Of a DNA stretch of 64,000 nucleotides, positions 44,421-53,971 are shown one piece after another (position 1 is the first letter of the stretch; the number at the start of each line of letters is the position of its first letter). Origin of the DNA: Pseudomonas mendocina (lineage in GTDB: Bacteria > Pseudomonadota > Gammaproteobacteria > Pseudomonadales > Pseudomonadaceae); contig NZ_LR134290.1 of NCBI RefSeq assembly GCF_900636545.1, forward strand, positions 1,984,001 through 2,048,000, read 5' to 3'. A program made the position numbers and the translations under genes. The notes below the pieces were generated by a model, which was not told the origin of the DNA, did no database searches, and worked only from the letters and a program-made list of their open reading frames with translations.

Positions 44421-45890
44421 ATGGCGGGTATCACGGGAATCGGTTCGGGCATCAAGATCGACGAGATCGTTACAGCGTTGGTCAATGCTGAGCGAGCGCC
44501 CAAGACCAATCAGCTCGATCGCCTGGAAAAGCAGACTACCACTCGTATTTCGGCGATCGGTACGCTCACCGGGGCGATGAACTCGTTCAAGACCGCTCTC
44601 GATGCGCTCAACAAACCTGCGCTTTTCGAGTCTCGCACTGCCAGTACTTCCAACAGCAGCGTGCTCAAGGCTACCGCGGCCACCACGGCCCCTGCCGGCA
44701 CCTACAGCATTCAGGTCCAGCAGCTGGCAGCCAGCAGTAAGGTAGCCCTGCAGTCCGTCTCGCGTGTAGGTGATGCTCCGGCTACTTTCAACAGCGGTAC
44801 GCTGGAAATTTCCGCTGGCAACACCAGCATCAGTGTCGATGTCACCGCGGCCAACAACACGCTTGCCGGTATGCGTGACGCGATAAACGAAGCCGGCAAA
44901 AGCAGTGGTATAAGCGCAACCATCATTACCGATGATTCTGGTTCCCGCCTAGTATTGAGTTCGACCAAGACTGGCGAAGGCAATGACATCAAGGTAGCGG
45001 TTACCGAAGATGGTGAAACGACCGGCGGCAATGCCCTGACGACTCAGGCGTTCACGCCAGAGGCTGATCCTGACAATGCTGGCGCTTTCCTCAAGCCAAG
45101 CTCGGACAGTGGCGCGGGGGGAGTAATTAGCCAGGCCAAGTCTGCGAAACTGACCATCGATGGTTTGCAGCTGGTGCGTAGCAGTAACAAGATCGAGGAT
45201 GCGCTCGAGGGCGTTACGCTCGATTTGGTCGCCGTACAGAGCGCCGCTGATCTGACGGATGGCAAGACCGTCAACCTGACTGTCGGCGTCGACAGGTCTA
45301 GTGTGAAGAGCAACCTGCAGAAATTCGTCGATGCCTATAACGCCCTGATCACGTCCTCGGCCCAACTGACGGCCGTCGTGGAAGTGGAAGGCTCCAAGCC
45401 CGTGGCTGGCCCGCTGGTTGGCGACTCTACGGTACGCAGCGTACTGGCGGGGCTGCGCAATGAAATCGTTAAGATGACCGGAGGTGGTGAGACTGGCGTA
45501 CGTGCGTTGGCTGATCTAGGTATCACTACTGGTAAAGATGGCAAGCTGGCTCTCGATGACGCCACGCTGACCAAGGCGCTGGATAGCAATTTTGAGCAGG
45601 TCGGTGCCTACCTCACCGGCAGCGATGGCTTGATGGGGCGTCTTTCGGGTTTCGTTTCCGATTATGTGGCTACCGACGGTGTGCTGAAACAGCGCGATAG
45701 TGCCTTGCGAGGCACACTGAAGAACATTGACAAGCAGCGGGAGAGCTTGGACAAGCGCGTCGAAAGTCTGCAAACACGTCTTTATGCCCAGTACAACGCA
45801 ATGGACTCCCTGGTGGCGCAGCTCTCCCGTACCAGCGATAGCTTGAGCGGTATGCTGGCCAACCTCCCCGGTTTCGTGAAAAAGGATTAA
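44421..45890 (+). CDS. fliD: FliD, filament cap protein (HAP2)
   Basis: 489 aa from the ATG at 44421, with GAGG 9 nt upstream. The N-terminal block ITGIGSGIKIDEIVTALVNAERAPKTNQLDRLEKQTTTRISAIGTLTGAMNSFKTAL and the C-terminal coiled-coil QRESLDKRVESLQTRLYAQYNAMDSLVAQLSRTSDSLSGMLANLPG are FliD hallmarks. It caps the filament and folds incoming flagellin; in Pseudomonas it is also an adhesin for mucin. Followed after 3 nt by fliS. Confidence 0.95.
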   Translation: MAGITGIGSGIKIDEIVTALVNAERAPKTNQLDRLEKQTTTRISAIGTLTGAMNSFKTALDALNKPALFESRTASTSNSSVLKATAATTAPAGTYSIQVQQLAASSKVALQSVSRVGDAPATFNSGTLEISAGNTSISVDVTAANNTLAGMRDAINEAGKSSGISATIITDDSGSRLVLSSTKTGEGNDIKVAVTEDGETTGGNALTTQAFTPEADPDNAGAFLKPSSDSGAGGVISQAKSAKLTIDGLQLVRSSNKIEDALEGVTLDLVAVQSAADLTDGKTVNLTVGVDRSSVKSNLQKFVDAYNALITSSAQLTAVVEVEGSKPVAGPLVGDSTVRSVLAGLRNEIVKMTGGGETGVRALADLGITTGKDGKLALDDATLTKALDSNFEQVGAYLTGSDGLMGRLSGFVSDYVATDGVLKQRDSALRGTLKNIDKQRESLDKRVESLQTRLYAQYNAMDSLVAQLSRTSDSLSGMLANLPGFVKKD

Positions 45891-45893
45891 GCA

Positions 45894-46286
45894 ATGGGCA
45901 AGAACCCTATCGATGCCTACAAGCAGGTCAAGACCAGCCAAGAGGTTTCTCCCTATCGCACCGTGCAGTTGCTGCTTGAAGGGGCACTTCAGCGTGTAAT
46001 GCTTGCCAAGCACGCGCAGGCTGAGGGCGACACCGAGATTCGTGGTATGGCAGTGGGCAGTACGATCACCATCCTGGGCGTATTGCAGGCCGCTCTGGAC
46101 AAGGAGCTGGGTGGCGAAATCGCCGAGAACCTTGATGCGCTCTACGACTATATGACCCGTCGCCTGGCGGGCGTGGCCCTGGACGATACACCGCGCACTC
46201 TGGAAGAGGTCCAGGCGCTGCTGGGCGATATCAAGAGCGCCTGGGATGCTATAGGTCCTGAGGTTGAGCCAGCGCCTGCTGTCTGA
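45894..46286 (+). CDS. fliS: FliS-family flagellin chaperone, first copy
   Basis: 130 aa, helical. [39 protein letters not shown] and [22 protein letters not shown] are FliS blocks. It starts 3 nt after fliD and must be co-transcribed with it. FliS binds the disordered C-terminus of flagellin and prevents early polymerisation. It is divergent from the second copy (46400-46780), so the two may serve different clients or phases. Confidence 0.9.
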   Translation: MGKNPIDAYKQVKTSQEVSPYRTVQLLLEGALQRVMLAKHAQAEGDTEIRGMAVGSTITILGVLQAALDKELGGEIAENLDALYDYMTRRLAGVALDDTPRTLEEVQALLGDIKSAWDAIGPEVEPAPAV

Positions 46287-46336
46287 TTGATCTTACGAAG
46301 CCGGATTCCTAGGCCGTCTTGAGCCACAAAAAACGC

Positions 46337-46363
46337 TAAAGCTTTAAGCGCTGGAGCCGATAC
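46337..46363 (+). promoter_or_regulatory. Sigma-28 (FliA) promoter of the second fliS
   Basis: TAAA-N15-GCCGATAC, matching the FliA consensus at all but the last base. It lies in the 113-bp gap between the two fliS genes, 36 nt before the second ATG. Confidence 0.88.
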
Positions 46364-46399
46364 CCAGAGTATCAGCCCACCTGTAGAGCGAGAGCGACT

Positions 46400-46780
46400 A
46401 TGAACGCAATGGCGGCCCTCAAGCAGTATCAGACCGTCAACAACCAAGCGCAGGCTGCAGAGGCCAGCCCTCATCGTCTGATTCAGATGTTGATGGAGGG
46501 TGGACTGTCTCGCATCGCCCAGGCACGTGGTGCGATGGAGCGTGGACAGACTGCGTTGAAAGGCGAGCTGATCGGCAAGAGTATTGCCATCGTCGCGGGA
46601 CTGCGCGAGAGTCTCGATCACCAGCAAGGTGGCGAACTGGCCGGCAATCTCGATAGCTTGTACGAATACATGATTGCCCGTTTGACTGAAGCCAATGTCA
46701 GCAACGAGCCGGAGCTTCTGGAAGAGGTGTCGGTTTTGCTGCGCAACGTCAAGCAGGGTTGGGATGCCATCGCTCAGTAG
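46400..46780 (+). CDS. fliS: FliS-family flagellin chaperone, second copy
   Basis: 126 aa, the length of P. aeruginosa FliS. ALKQYQTVNNQAQAAEASPHRLIQMLMEGGLSRIAQARGAM and GGELAGNLDSLYEYMIARLTEANV match the family at least as well as the first copy. It has its own sigma-28 promoter, the class that also drives fliC, so it is likely the main flagellin chaperone made at filament time. Confidence 0.92.
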   Translation: MNAMAALKQYQTVNNQAQAAEASPHRLIQMLMEGGLSRIAQARGAMERGQTALKGELIGKSIAIVAGLRESLDHQQGGELAGNLDSLYEYMIARLTEANVSNEPELLEEVSVLLRNVKQGWDAIAQ

Positions 46781-46805
46781 TGAGCGAGCATCGGAGGAGA
46801 AGCAA

Positions 46806-47099
46806 ATGAGTTCATCTGTCCAGCGTTTGCAAGCGACCGGTTCTGCCCTGCGTGATGCTTTGGCAAAGCAGGACTGGACCGCGATTGGCGAACTCGACCT
46901 GCAGTGCCGCATGGCAGTCGAAGCGGCAATGGTCGATAGCGGTGACGAAGAAGACCTGCGCAGCGGCCTGGAAAACCTCCTCTCACTCTACCGTGAGTTA
47001 GTCACCGTTTGTCAGGCTGAGCAGCAGCGTCTGGCCAGTGAGCTGGTGCAGCTCAACCAGTCCCACCAGGGCGCTAAGGTCTATCAGCTTTTCGGCTAG
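46806..47099 (+). CDS. fliT: FliT-like flagellar protein
   Basis: 97 aa, helical (LQATGSALRDALAKQDWTAIGELDLQCRMAVEAA). A small protein of the same length lies between fliS and fleQ in P. aeruginosa and is treated as FliT-like, a chaperone for FliD. GGAGGAG is 5 nt before the ATG. Sequence similarity to enteric FliT is weak, so the symbol rests largely on position. A terminator follows. Confidence 0.75.
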   Translation: MSSSVQRLQATGSALRDALAKQDWTAIGELDLQCRMAVEAAMVDSGDEEDLRSGLENLLSLYRELVTVCQAEQQRLASELVQLNQSHQGAKVYQLFG

Positions 47100-47111
47100 T
47101 TCTCTGTATCT

Positions 47112-47145
47112 ACCGAGGCTAACCAGCTAGTTAGCCTCGGTTTCC
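47112..47145 (+). terminator. Intrinsic terminator before fleQ
   Basis: ACCGAGGCTAAC and GTTAGCCTCGGT form a perfect 12-bp stem around CAGCTA, followed by TTTCC. It ends the fliS-fliT unit. Confidence 0.85.
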
Positions 47146-47245
47146 TCTCGCTGTGCTTTCTCCTTTTATCCTTTTTTATCTGTGGCAATTCCCCAGCTAT
47201 GCGAGCGACTGCTTGGATGCTGGCGCCGATTGGCTAAAAAATTAC

Positions 47246-47277
47246 GCCATAAAATTGACTGGCTTCAATTTTTTGAC
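47246..47277 (+). promoter_or_regulatory. Two FleQ-box-like sequences upstream of fleQ
   Basis: GCCATAAAATTGAC (47246-47259) and TTCAATTTTTTGAC (47264-47277) match the published FleQ-binding consensus GTCANTAAATTGAC at about 12/14 and 11/14 positions. They are in the same orientation, 18 bp apart, about 80-110 bp before the fleQ start, in an AT-rich gap. Confidence 0.5.
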
Positions 47278-47357
47278 TTTACTAGTGGCAAGTTGCCGGT
47301 GTGCGCCGAAGATCTGGCGTGCAATCCCCCTCACTTCTCTGGTCAGACAAGCACAAG

Positions 47358-48833
47358 ATGTGGCGTGAAACCAAAATCCTGTTGATCGATGACAATGCTA
47401 CGCGCCGCCACGAGTTGGCGATCATTCTGAGTTTTCTCGGGGAGGAGCATTTGGCCTGCACCAGCCAGAACTGGCGTAGTGCCGTGGCCAATCTAGGTTC
47501 CAGTCGGGAGGTCCTCAGCGTTTTGCTTGGCGATGTCGAGGCCAAGGGTGGTGCGCTTGAGTTGACCAAGCAGATCGCTGGCTGGGATGAGTTTCTGCCG
47601 CTGTTGACGGTCGGCGAATTCAGCTTCGCCGAGTGGCCGGAGGATTTGCGCCGGCGCGTACTGGCCAGTCTGGAGACCCCGCTCAGCTACAACAAGCTGC
47701 TCGACTCTCTTCATCGCGCCCAGGTCTATCGTGAAATGTACGATCAGGCCCGTGATCGTGGGCGACAGCGCGAGCCCAATCTGTTCCGCAGTCTGGTGGG
47801 TACCAGTCGTGCCATTCAACAGGTGCGGCAGATGATGCAGCAGGTCGCCGATACTGAGGCCAGCGTGTTGATCCTCGGTGAGTCCGGAACCGGCAAGGAA
47901 GTGGTGGCGCGTAACCTGCACTATCACTCCAAGCGTCGTGAGGCGCCGTTCGTGCCGGTCAACTGTGGTGCCATCCCGGCCGAGCTGTTGGAAAGCGAGC
48001 TGTTTGGGCATGAAAAAGGTGCTTTCACCGGTGCCATCACCAGCCGGGCGGGGCGCTTCGAGCTTGCCAATGGCGGCACGCTGTTCCTCGACGAGATTGG
48101 CGACATGCCATTGCCGATGCAGGTCAAGCTGCTGCGTGTGTTGCAGGAGCGCACCTTCGAGCGCGTCGGTAGCAACAAGACGCAGACCGCTGATGTACGC
48201 ATCATCGCTGCGACGCACAAGAACCTGGAGCGGATGATCGAGGACGGCAGTTTCCGCGAGGATCTGTACTATCGCCTCAATGTCTTCCCCATCGAGATGG
48301 CGCCGCTGCGCGAGCGTATCGAAGATATCCCGTTGCTGATGAATGAGCTGATTTCGCGCATGGAGCATGAGAAGCGAGGTTCCATCCGTTTCAACTCCGC
48401 AGCGATCATGTCACTGTGCCGTCATGACTGGGCGGGCAACGTACGTGAGCTGGCTAACCTGGTAGAGCGCATGGCGATCATGCATCCCTACGGCGTGATC
48501 GGTGTCGGCGAGCTGCCAAAGAAATTCCGCCATGTCGATGACGAAGACGAGCAGCTCGCCGCCAGCCTGCGTGACGAGATGGAAGAACGCGCGGCGATCA
48601 TGGCCGGCCTTCCGGGCCTCGATACGCCGGCCATGCTGCCGCCCGAAGGTCTGGATCTGAAGGACTACCTTGGTAATCTGGAGCAGGGCCTTATTCAGCA
48701 GGCGCTGGATGATGCCGGCGGCGTGGTGGCTCGTGCTGCCGAGCGTCTTCGTATTCGTCGAACCACGTTGGTGGAGAAGATGCGCAAATACGGGATGAGT
48801 CGCCGCGAAGAGGATGGCCAGGACGAGGATTGA
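47358..48833 (+). CDS. fleQ: FleQ, master flagellar activator and c-di-GMP sensor
   Basis: 491 aa from the ATG at 47358 ([13 protein letters not shown], same start as P. aeruginosa FleQ; RBS weak). The N-terminal receiver-like domain lacks a canonical phosphorylation site. The c-di-GMP/ATPase linker motif LFRS is at residues 142-145 (Arg144). The AAA+ domain has [14 protein letters not shown] and the downstream Walker B LFLDEIGD; a Fis-type HTH is at the C-terminus. With sigma-54 it activates class-II flagellar genes, whose promoters appear throughout this window, and without c-di-GMP represses exopolysaccharide genes. Confidence 0.96.
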   Translation: MWRETKILLIDDNATRRHELAIILSFLGEEHLACTSQNWRSAVANLGSSREVLSVLLGDVEAKGGALELTKQIAGWDEFLPLLTVGEFSFAEWPEDLRRRVLASLETPLSYNKLLDSLHRAQVYREMYDQARDRGRQREPNLFRSLVGTSRAIQQVRQMMQQVADTEASVLILGESGTGKEVVARNLHYHSKRREAPFVPVNCGAIPAELLESELFGHEKGAFTGAITSRAGRFELANGGTLFLDEIGDMPLPMQVKLLRVLQERTFERVGSNKTQTADVRIIAATHKNLERMIEDGSFREDLYYRLNVFPIEMAPLRERIEDIPLLMNELISRMEHEKRGSIRFNSAAIMSLCRHDWAGNVRELANLVERMAIMHPYGVIGVGELPKKFRHVDDEDEQLAASLRDEMEERAAIMAGLPGLDTPAMLPPEGLDLKDYLGNLEQGLIQQALDDAGGVVARAAERLRIRRTTLVEKMRKYGMSRREEDGQDED

Positions 48834-48866
48834 TTCGTCAGCCTCACAGGCTAATGTCGTAAAGAA

Positions 48867-48900
48867 CGGAGCTTTGACGCAAGCTCCGGCTTCGTTTTTT
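48867..48900 (+). terminator. Intrinsic terminator after fleQ
   Basis: CGGAGCTT and AAGCTCCG form the stem around a 6-nt loop, followed by GCTTCG and six T. The T tract continues into an inverted repeat (TTTTTCAA/TTGAAAAA) whose role is unclear. Confidence 0.88.
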
Positions 48901-48930
48901 CAAGCTATTGAAAAATAAGAACAAAAAAGT

Positions 48931-48946
48931 AGGCACGGGGATTGCT
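48931..48946 (+). promoter_or_regulatory. Sigma-54 promoter of fleSR
   Basis: AGGCAC-N5-TTGCT; only the first base differs from consensus. Predicted start near 48957, about 40 nt before fleS. FleQ-dependent sigma-54 expression of fleSR is known in P. aeruginosa. Confidence 0.85.
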
Positions 48947-48998
48947 AAGGCTCTTGTATCCGACCGTCTTCTGACGGTGCGCCGTACGAGAGAAGCAG

Positions 48999-50213
48999 AT
49001 GGAAGCCAATCGTCGTCCTACCGAGTCAGCCGAGCCAAGCGTCCCAGCGCCACTTGAGCAAGCCAGTCGTGCGGGACTGGAGCAGGCCTTTGCCCTGTTC
49101 AACCAGATGTCCAACCAGCTCAGCGAGTCCTACAGCCTGCTCGAAGCACGAGTCAACGAGCTGAAGGGGCAACTGGCTCTCGTCAGCGCTCAGCGTATGC
49201 AGGAGCTGGCAGAGAAGGAACGCCTGGCGCATCGTCTGCAGAGCCTGCTCGACCTGCTGCCTGGTGGGGTGATCGTCATCGACGGACAGGGTGTCGTGCG
49301 TGAAGCGAATCCCGTGGCGCGCGCATTGCTTGGCCAGCCGCTGGTGGGCATGCTCTGGCGCCAGGTGATTGCCCGCAACTTCGCTCCGCGCGAAGACGAT
49401 GGCCACGAGATCTCCATGCGTGACGGTCGTCGCCTATCCATTGCCACCCGTTCCCTGCATGGGGAGCCCGGGCAGCTTGTGCTCCTGACTGACCTGACGG
49501 AAACCCGTCGCCTGCAGGATCAGCTATCGCGGCATGAGCGTCTTTCGGCACTGGGGCGTATGGTGGCTTCGCTTGCGCATCAGATCCGCACGCCGCTCTC
49601 CGCCGCGCTGCTTTATGCCAGTCATCTGAATGAGCAGGTGCTACCCGCCGAACAGCAGCAACGCTTCGCCGGGCGCTTGAAGGAGCGCCTGCACGAATTG
49701 GAGAACCAGGTTCGGGACATGCTGATCTTCGCTCGTGGCGAACTGCCGCTGCCGGATCGCCTGTCGCCATCGATCTTGTTCGATGCGCTGCGCGCGGCCG
49801 CTGACGCGCATGTGGGCGATATGGCCGTGCGCTGGCAGTGCGATGTCCGCGATGGCGAACTGCTGTGCAATCGCGACACGCTGGTCGGCACCGTGCTCAA
49901 CCTGATCGATAATGCGATCCAGGCTGCTGGTCGCGATGCCCGTCTGAAGATTCATCTGTATCGCCGCGATGGCCAGTTACGCCTATGCGTCAGCGATAAC
50001 GGACCGGGTATGAGCCAGGAAACCCTGGCGCGTCTGGGCGAACCCTTCTTTACCACCAAGACCACTGGCACCGGCCTCGGCCTCGCGGTGGTCAAGGCGG
50101 TGGCGCGTGCTCATCAGGGCCAGTTGCTGCTGCAATCACGTGCAGGTCGTGGCACCTGCGCCATTGTTTCTTTGCCGCTGCTTGATGCAGCGCCTCACTC
50201 GAATCGGGAGTAA
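48999..50213 (+). CDS. fleS: FleS, flagellar sensor histidine kinase
   Basis: 404 aa, no membrane segment, so cytosolic. A PAS domain (~65-170, LLPGGVIVIDGQGVVREANPVARALLG) precedes the HisKA with the phospho-His in LASLAHQIRTPLSAALLYASHL, and the HATPase domain (NLIDNAIQAAG, VSDNGPGM, GTGLGLAVV). It phosphorylates FleR, giving the class-III flagellar switch. It stops 4 nt before fleR. Confidence 0.95.
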   Translation: MEANRRPTESAEPSVPAPLEQASRAGLEQAFALFNQMSNQLSESYSLLEARVNELKGQLALVSAQRMQELAEKERLAHRLQSLLDLLPGGVIVIDGQGVVREANPVARALLGQPLVGMLWRQVIARNFAPREDDGHEISMRDGRRLSIATRSLHGEPGQLVLLTDLTETRRLQDQLSRHERLSALGRMVASLAHQIRTPLSAALLYASHLNEQVLPAEQQQRFAGRLKERLHELENQVRDMLIFARGELPLPDRLSPSILFDALRAAADAHVGDMAVRWQCDVRDGELLCNRDTLVGTVLNLIDNAIQAAGRDARLKIHLYRRDGQLRLCVSDNGPGMSQETLARLGEPFFTTKTTGTGLGLAVVKAVARAHQGQLLLQSRAGRGTCAIVSLPLLDAAPHSNRE

Positions 50214-50216
50214 TCC

Positions 50217-51632
50217 ATGGCTGCCAAAGTCCTGTTGGTTGAAGACGATCGCGCCCTGCGCGAAGCCCTGGCCGATACCCTGTGCCTGGGCGGGCATGAT
50301 TATCGTGCGGTCGATTGTGCCGAGGCGGCTCTGGTCGCCTTGACCGAGGAGCCGTTCGGGCTGGTGGTCAGCGATGTCAATATGCCGGGTATGGATGGGC
50401 ACCAACTGCTGGCGCAGATTCGCGGTCGCTATCCGCAATTGCCGGTGTTGCTGATGACGGCCTTCGGTGCCGTGGAGCGCGCGGTGGATGCCATTCGCCA
50501 GGGGGCGGCCGATTATCTCGTCAAGCCGTTCGAACCACGCACGCTGCTGGAACTCGTTGCCATGCATGCGCTCGGAAAATTGACGGCGGGTGATCGTGAT
50601 GGGCCGGTCGCGCTCGAGCCCGCCAGCGTGCAGCTGCTGGAGCTGGCATCCCGCGTGGCGCAGAGTGATTCGACGGTGATGATTACCGGTGAGTCCGGTA
50701 CCGGCAAGGAGGTATTGGCACGCTATATCCATCAGCAGTCGCCACGTGCAGCTGGGCCATTCATCGCCATCAACTGCGCGGCAATTCCCGACAACATGCT
50801 CGAGGCCACGTTGTTCGGTCATGAGAAGGGGGCGTTTACGGGGGCGGTCAACGCACAGCCGGGCAAGTTCGAGTTAGCCGATGGCGGCACCATTTTACTC
50901 GACGAAATTTCCGAAATGCCGCTGGGTTTGCAGGCCAAGTTGCTGCGTGTGCTGCAGGAGCGTGAGGTGGAGCGGGTCGGAGCGCGCAAGCCGATCAATC
51001 TGGATATTCGCGTGCTGGCCACCAGCAACCGTGACCTTGCCAGCGAAGTCGCAGCGGGACGGTTTCGTGAAGATCTCTACTATCGCCTGTCGGTTTTCCC
51101 GCTGGCCTGGCGACCGCTGCGTGAACGACCTGCCGATATCCTGCCGCTAGCTGAGCGGCTGCTGGCCAAACACGTCAAAAAAATGAATCAGGCACCGGTG
51201 CGTCTGTCCGAGTCTGCTGCGCAAAGCCTGGTGCAGCATCAGTGGCCGGGTAACGTGCGCGAGTTGGATAATGCCATCCAGCGCGCATTGATCCTGCAGC
51301 AGGGCGGGGTGATCCAGGCGCAGGATCTCTGCCTGCACGCGCCGATCGGCCAAACGGTACAGATTGCCGCGCCGCGTCTGGCGGTCGTGCCGAGCGTCGC
51401 GCCACTTTTGCCGCAGCCGGGGGAAGCGACCGGTGCGGCGGATTCCAGCGCCCTGGGTGAGGATCTTCGCCGTCGCGAGTTCCAAGTGATCATCGATACC
51501 TTGCGCGCTGAGCGCGGCCGTCGCAAGGAGGCGGCCGAGAGACTGGGCATCAGCCCCCGTACGCTGCGCTACAAGCTGGCTCAGATGCGCGATGCCGGTA
51601 TGGATGTCGAGGCTTATCTGTACGCCAGTTAA
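50217..51632 (+). CDS. fleR: FleR, sigma-54-dependent response regulator
   Basis: 471 aa: receiver (~5-115, phospho-Asp in LVVSDVNMPGMDG), AAA+ domain (~135-370, [29 protein letters not shown]) and a Fis-type HTH (RRKEAAERLGISPRTLRYKLAQM). NtrC family. With phosphate from FleS and sigma-54 it activates hook and basal-body genes such as flgB and flgF units. A terminator follows. Confidence 0.96.
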   Translation: MAAKVLLVEDDRALREALADTLCLGGHDYRAVDCAEAALVALTEEPFGLVVSDVNMPGMDGHQLLAQIRGRYPQLPVLLMTAFGAVERAVDAIRQGAADYLVKPFEPRTLLELVAMHALGKLTAGDRDGPVALEPASVQLLELASRVAQSDSTVMITGESGTGKEVLARYIHQQSPRAAGPFIAINCAAIPDNMLEATLFGHEKGAFTGAVNAQPGKFELADGGTILLDEISEMPLGLQAKLLRVLQEREVERVGARKPINLDIRVLATSNRDLASEVAAGRFREDLYYRLSVFPLAWRPLRERPADILPLAERLLAKHVKKMNQAPVRLSESAAQSLVQHQWPGNVRELDNAIQRALILQQGGVIQAQDLCLHAPIGQTVQIAAPRLAVVPSVAPLLPQPGEATGAADSSALGEDLRRREFQVIIDTLRAERGRRKEAAERLGISPRTLRYKLAQMRDAGMDVEAYLYAS

Positions 51633-51665
51633 ACTGGCCTCGTCCAAATCCTGTCTTCAAGGGGG

Positions 51666-51697
51666 AACCAGGCGTTTTCTTTAGCGTCTGGTTTGCC
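51666..51697 (+). terminator. Probable terminator after fleR
   Basis: AACCAGGCG and CGTCTGGTT pair (one G-U) around a 10-nt loop, followed by a T-rich stretch. Confidence 0.65.
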
Positions 51698-51778
51698 TCT
51701 TCGCTTTTACCCTTCATTGGCCCGATTCCAGGGTGCTTCCCTCTGCCGTCTTAGCCTTGCCATCGCTGGCCGCTCTTT

Positions 51779-51794
51779 TGGCACCCTTGTTGCT
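51779..51794 (+). promoter_or_regulatory. Sigma-54 promoter of fliEFGHIJ
   Basis: Exact TGGCAC-N5-TTGCT. Predicted start near 51805, about 42 nt before fliE. Confidence 0.92.
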
Positions 51795-51846
51795 AATACC
51801 CCCATATAGCGCCGCTAGTGTCAAAAAGCGGGCAGTGGAGGATGTG

Positions 51847-52176
51847 ATGAGCCAGGGTGTCGAATTCAATCGCTTGATGCTGGAAATGCGTTCCATGCAG
51901 GCTGAGGCCATGGCGCGTCAGAAGCCTGCTGCGAGCGAGCCAGTGCAGGGTGCGCCGAGCTTCTCGGAAATGCTCGGCCAGGCGGTGAACAAGGTCAACG
52001 AGACCCAGCAGGCCTCCAACAAGCTCGCCACTGCCTTCGAGATGGGCCAGAGCGGGGTCGATCTGACCGACGTGATGATCGCCTCGCAGAAAGCCAGCGT
52101 ATCCTTTCAAGCCATGACCCAGGTGCGCAACAAGCTGGTCCAGGCTTATCAAGACATCATGCAGATGCCGGTCTGA
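51847..52176 (+). CDS. fliE: FliE, MS ring-rod junction protein
   Basis: 109 aa from the ATG at 51847, with GTGGAGG 5 nt upstream. The C-terminus matches the family: [29 protein letters not shown] and [41 protein letters not shown]. It links the MS ring to the rod and opens the fliEFGHIJ operon. Confidence 0.95.
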   Translation: MSQGVEFNRLMLEMRSMQAEAMARQKPAASEPVQGAPSFSEMLGQAVNKVNETQQASNKLATAFEMGQSGVDLTDVMIASQKASVSFQAMTQVRNKLVQAYQDIMQMPV

Positions 52177-52186
52177 GGGTTGATTC

Positions 52187-53971
52187 ATGGCTGAAGCAGC
52201 AGTAGCAAACGTACCGGCCAAGGCCGAAGCAGGTGAGCCGAAGAAGCCCCTGCTGGGCCTTAGCTTCCTGGAGAATCTCGCCGAAATGTCGGTGCTGCGT
52301 CAGCTCGGCCTGCTGGTCGGTCTGGCTGCCAGCGTGGCCATCGGTTTTGCCGTGGTGCTCTGGTCGCAGCAGCCGGATTACCGTCCGCTCTACGGCAGCC
52401 TCAACGGTATGGATGCTACCCAGGTGGTCGAGACCCTGACAGCTTCCGGTATCGACTACACCATCGAACCCAACTCCGGTGCGCTGCTGGTCAAGGCAGA
52501 CGATCTGGCGCGTGCACGCATGCGTCTTGCCGCCGCTGGTGTGGCGCCGACCGACACCAGTGTCGGCTTCGAAATCCTCGATCGCGAACAGGGGCTTGGC
52601 ACCAGCCAGTTCATGGAGGCGACCCGTTATCGCCGTGGCCTCGAAGGTGAATTGGCGCGCACGGTCGCCAGCCTCAATAACGTCAAGGCTGCGCGTGTCC
52701 ACCTAGCCATGCCAAAGGCATCAGTCTTCGTGCGTGACGAGCGTAAGCCGTCCGCTTCGGTCCTGGTGGAGCTCTATCCGGGACGTGCGTTGGAGCCGAG
52801 CCAGGTGATGGCAATCGTCAATCTGGTGGCGACCAGCGTGCCCGAGTTGGACAAGGGGCAGGTCACCGTCGTCGATCAGAAGGGCAATTTGCTCTCCGAT
52901 CAGCAGGAGCTTTCCGAGCTGACCATGGCTGGCAAGCAGTTCGACTACACCCGGCGCATGGAGGGGCTGTTCACCCAGCGTGTACACAATATCCTGCAGC
53001 CAGTGCTGGGTACCGGGCGCTACAAGGCCGAAGTTTCGGCTGACGTGGATTTCAGCTCGGTAGAGTCCACCTCCGAAATGTTCAACCCGGACCAGCCGGC
53101 ACTGCGTAGCGAACAGCAGGTCAACGAGCAGCGCCAGAGCAGCCTACCGCCGCAGGGTGTGCCGGGGGCTCTGTCCAACCAACCGCCTGGCCCGGCTGCC
53201 GCTCCGCAACAGGCTGCAGGCGCTGCTGCTCCGGCAGGCCCGGTGGCAGCAGGTCAACCGCTGGTCGATGCCAACGGCCAGCAGATCATGGACCCGGCTA
53301 CCGGCCAGCCGATGCTGGCGCCGTATCCGGCGGACAAGCGTGAGCAGTCAACCCGCAACTTCGAGCTGGATCGCTCCATCAGTTACACCCGCCAGCAGCA
53401 AGGGCGCTTGCGTCGTTTGTCGGTCGCCGTGGTGGTGGACGATCAAGTCCGGGTCGACCCGGCTACCGGTGAGACCAGCCGAGTGCCGTGGACGGCCGAT
53501 GACCTGGCACGTTTCACTCGCCTGGTTCAGGACTCGGTGGGCTTCGATGCCAGTCGCGGTGACAGCGTCAGCGTGATCAACACTGCCTTCACAGCATCGC
53601 TGGGCGAGGAGATTCCCGATATTCCGTTCTACACCCAGCCCTGGTTCTGGGACATCGTCAAACAGGTGCTCGGCGTATTGTTCATTCTGGTGTTGGTGTT
53701 CGGTGTGCTGCGTCCGGTGCTCAACAACATCACTGGTGGCGGCAGGGGCAAGGACCTGGCTGGTTCCGGCGATGTCGAACTTGGTGAGATGGCCGGCCTG
53801 GATGGTGAGCTGTCCGATGATCGCGTCAGCCTTGGTGGGCCGCAGAGCATAATGCTGCCTAGCCCCAGTGAGGGGTATGATGCGCAACTGAACGCCATCA
53901 AGAGTCTGGTGGCGGAAGATCCTGGCCGTGTAGCCCAGGTCGTCAAAGAGTGGATCAACTCCGATGAGTGA
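52187..53971 (+). CDS. fliF: FliF, MS-ring protein
   Basis: 594 aa. The first transmembrane segment is at ~42-62 (LGLLVGLAASVAIGFAVVLW) and the second at ~490-510 (VLGVLFILVLVFGVL), with periplasmic RBM domains between (SVGFEILDREQGLGTSQFMEATRYRRGLEGELARTV). The C-terminal cytoplasmic tail binds FliG. There is a Pro/Ala/Gln-rich linker at ~320-365. Overlaps fliG by 8 nt. Confidence 0.96.
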   Translation: MAEAAVANVPAKAEAGEPKKPLLGLSFLENLAEMSVLRQLGLLVGLAASVAIGFAVVLWSQQPDYRPLYGSLNGMDATQVVETLTASGIDYTIEPNSGALLVKADDLARARMRLAAAGVAPTDTSVGFEILDREQGLGTSQFMEATRYRRGLEGELARTVASLNNVKAARVHLAMPKASVFVRDERKPSASVLVELYPGRALEPSQVMAIVNLVATSVPELDKGQVTVVDQKGNLLSDQQELSELTMAGKQFDYTRRMEGLFTQRVHNILQPVLGTGRYKAEVSADVDFSSVESTSEMFNPDQPALRSEQQVNEQRQSSLPPQGVPGALSNQPPGPAAAPQQAAGAAAPAGPVAAGQPLVDANGQQIMDPATGQPMLAPYPADKREQSTRNFELDRSISYTRQQQGRLRRLSVAVVVDDQVRVDPATGETSRVPWTADDLARFTRLVQDSVGFDASRGDSVSVINTAFTASLGEEIPDIPFYTQPWFWDIVKQVLGVLFILVLVFGVLRPVLNNITGGGRGKDLAGSGDVELGEMAGLDGELSDDRVSLGGPQSIMLPSPSEGYDAQLNAIKSLVAEDPGRVAQVVKEWINSDE

